5,486 nt of DNA from Ruminococcaceae bacterium UBA1865 (GTDB lineage: Bacteria > Bacillota > Clostridia > Oscillospirales > Acutalibacteraceae). The notes under the pieces are model-generated. The model had not been told where the DNA came from, ran no database searches, and saw nothing but the letters and a program-made list of their open reading frames with translations. This document shows, one piece after another, positions 5,069-5,486 of the stretch. The stretch spans positions 10,792 to 16,277 of the forward strand of contig DDHX01000062.1 of assembly GCA_002338255.1 (NCBI GenBank), given 5' to 3'. The translations under genes and the position numbers were made by a program. The stretch's first letter is position 1, and every line of letters starts with the position of its first letter.

Positions 5069-5344
5069 CAATATATTTTATAAATGCGCAGATGGGGACA
5101 GACTGCATTCTTTCCGCTCACAGAGAGCCGCCGGTTGGTGAAAGGCGGTGCGGTATTTGCATGAAATCACCCCGGAGCAGGCTGCTGAACTCTTTTTAGT
5201 AAGTAAGCCCGGTTTCTCACCGTTAAACGAGAGTGCATTGATAGATGCACGCGAGATGCCGTTTTTGACGGTAAAATTAGAGTGGTACCGCGGAGTTAAT
5301 GCCTTCGCCTCTATTATGGGGGCGAGGGCTTTTGTTTTATTTTT
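5069..5344 (+). promoter_or_regulatory. T-box leader, probable isoleucine specifier, controlling ilvB
   Basis: The leader senses uncharged tRNA and controls premature termination. Stem I: GGGG (5094-5097) pairs with CCCC (5170-5173), CCGC (5114-5117) with GCGG (5150-5153), and CCGCC (5128-5132) with GGCGG (5144-5148). The conserved AGAGAG and GGTTGGTGAAA segments lie in the upper part. The specifier loop reads GAA-ATC-A just 5' of the CCCC strand, so the specifier is probably ATC at 5166-5168 (isoleucine). A 6-bp hairpin GTGCAT/ATGCAC (5233-5250) fits Stem III. Antiterminator: TAGAG (5278-5282) pairs with CTCTA (5309-5313) and GCGGAG (5290-5295) with CTTCGC (5303-5308, one G-U). These enclose the 7-base bulge TGGTACC (5283-5289), whose TGGT would pair with an A-CCA tRNA end, the discriminator expected for isoleucine tRNA. 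The downstream ilvB fits. Leucine or valine specificity cannot be wholly excluded. Confidence 0.93.
5301..5344 (+). terminator. T-box-controlled intrinsic terminator
   Basis: GCCTTCGCCTC (5301-5311) pairs with GGGGCGAGGGC (5319-5329) over 11 positions with two G-U pairs and a 7-base loop. It is followed by the U-rich TTTTGTTTTATTTTT (5330-5344). Its left arm is the same sequence that forms the 3' side of the antiterminator (5303-5313), so the two folds exclude each other. Confidence 0.93.
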
Positions 5345-5376
5345 ACGATTCTGGAAGATATTAAGGAGGAATACGA

Positions 5377-5486
5377 ATGCTGTTAACAGGAGCAGAAATC
5401 ATCATGGAATGTTTGCTTGAACAGGGTGTGGATACTGTTTTTGGGTATCCGGGCGGCGCTGTTCTTAACATTTATGACGCAATTTA
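5377..5486 (+). CDS. ilvB: Acetolactate synthase large subunit, N-terminal part (3' partial, runs off the window)
   Basis: The enzyme condenses two pyruvates to 2-acetolactate (or pyruvate plus 2-oxobutyrate) as the first common step of branched-chain amino acid synthesis, using thiamine diphosphate. Thirty-six full codons are present. The product starts [20 protein letters not shown] and continues [16 protein letters not shown], the near-invariant N-terminus of biosynthetic IlvB proteins ([13 protein letters not shown]). The catalytic glutamate lies past the window edge. ATG 5377 has AAGGAGG (5363-5369) at 7-base spacing and follows the T-box terminator by 32 bases. The isoleucine-type T-box upstream agrees with a biosynthetic rather than catabolic acetolactate synthase. 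Confidence 0.95.
   Translation, partial: MLLTGAEIIMECLLEQGVDTVFGYPGGAVLNIYDAI

Noticed and set aside
5148..5420. 90-codon plus-strand open frame upstream of ilvB
   Set aside because: It lies across the T-box leader, the terminator and the ilvB start. Its start overlaps Stem I with no fitting ribosome-binding site, and its product resembles nothing known.

Overview
The window reads as chromosomal DNA of a Gram-positive anaerobe of the class Clostridia, perhaps an Oscillospiraceae-like lineage. The grounds are strong AGGAGG-type ribosome-binding sites, a T-box leader on a branched-chain amino acid gene, a stand-alone short DhaM, TTGACA-type promoters and moderate base composition. The class is a fair inference. 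The genus is not determinable from the sequence alone.

Bases 1-4015 form a plus-strand glycerol/dihydroxyacetone catabolic block. It opens with the last 33 codons of a probable GlpA-type glycerol-3-phosphate dehydrogenase. A two-nucleotide-binding-site FAD/NAD(P) oxidoreductase follows with an 8-base overlap, and then a cysteine-rich DUF1667 protein with a 4-base ATGA overlap. These three look like subunits of one flavin/iron-sulfur glycerol-3-phosphate oxidising complex. Next come dhaK (TTG start), dhaL and dhaM, the three parts of the phosphoenolpyruvate-dependent dihydroxyacetone kinase. DhaM receives phosphate from PTS HPr, passes it to ADP held in DhaL, and DhaL-ATP phosphorylates dihydroxyacetone bound covalently to DhaK. 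Both halves of the block end at dihydroxyacetone phosphate. The dhaK-dhaL gap holds a short hairpin. The dhaL-dhaM gap holds a striking element with a perfect 13-bp hairpin and a 16-bp hairpin, about 93 bases in all.

Bases 4016-5006 hold small accessory genes. A 67-residue acidic protein made of an internal tandem duplication with four regularly spaced cysteines (function unknown) ends at a strong terminator. That terminator is shared with a converging DUF378 two-helix membrane protein on the minus strand. A DUF2087 gene follows, with a good promoter whose -10 element is covered by a perfect 15-base palindrome.

Bases 5034-5486 carry a promoter, a complete T-box leader and the first codons of ilvB (acetolactate synthase large subunit). 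The leader has a specifier that reads as ATC (isoleucine), an antiterminator with a UGGU bulge, and a competing intrinsic terminator. No IS element, tRNA, rRNA or CRISPR array is seen. The most unusual items are the duplicated Cys/acidic miniprotein, the structured dhaL-dhaM spacer and the palindrome over the DUF2087 promoter.
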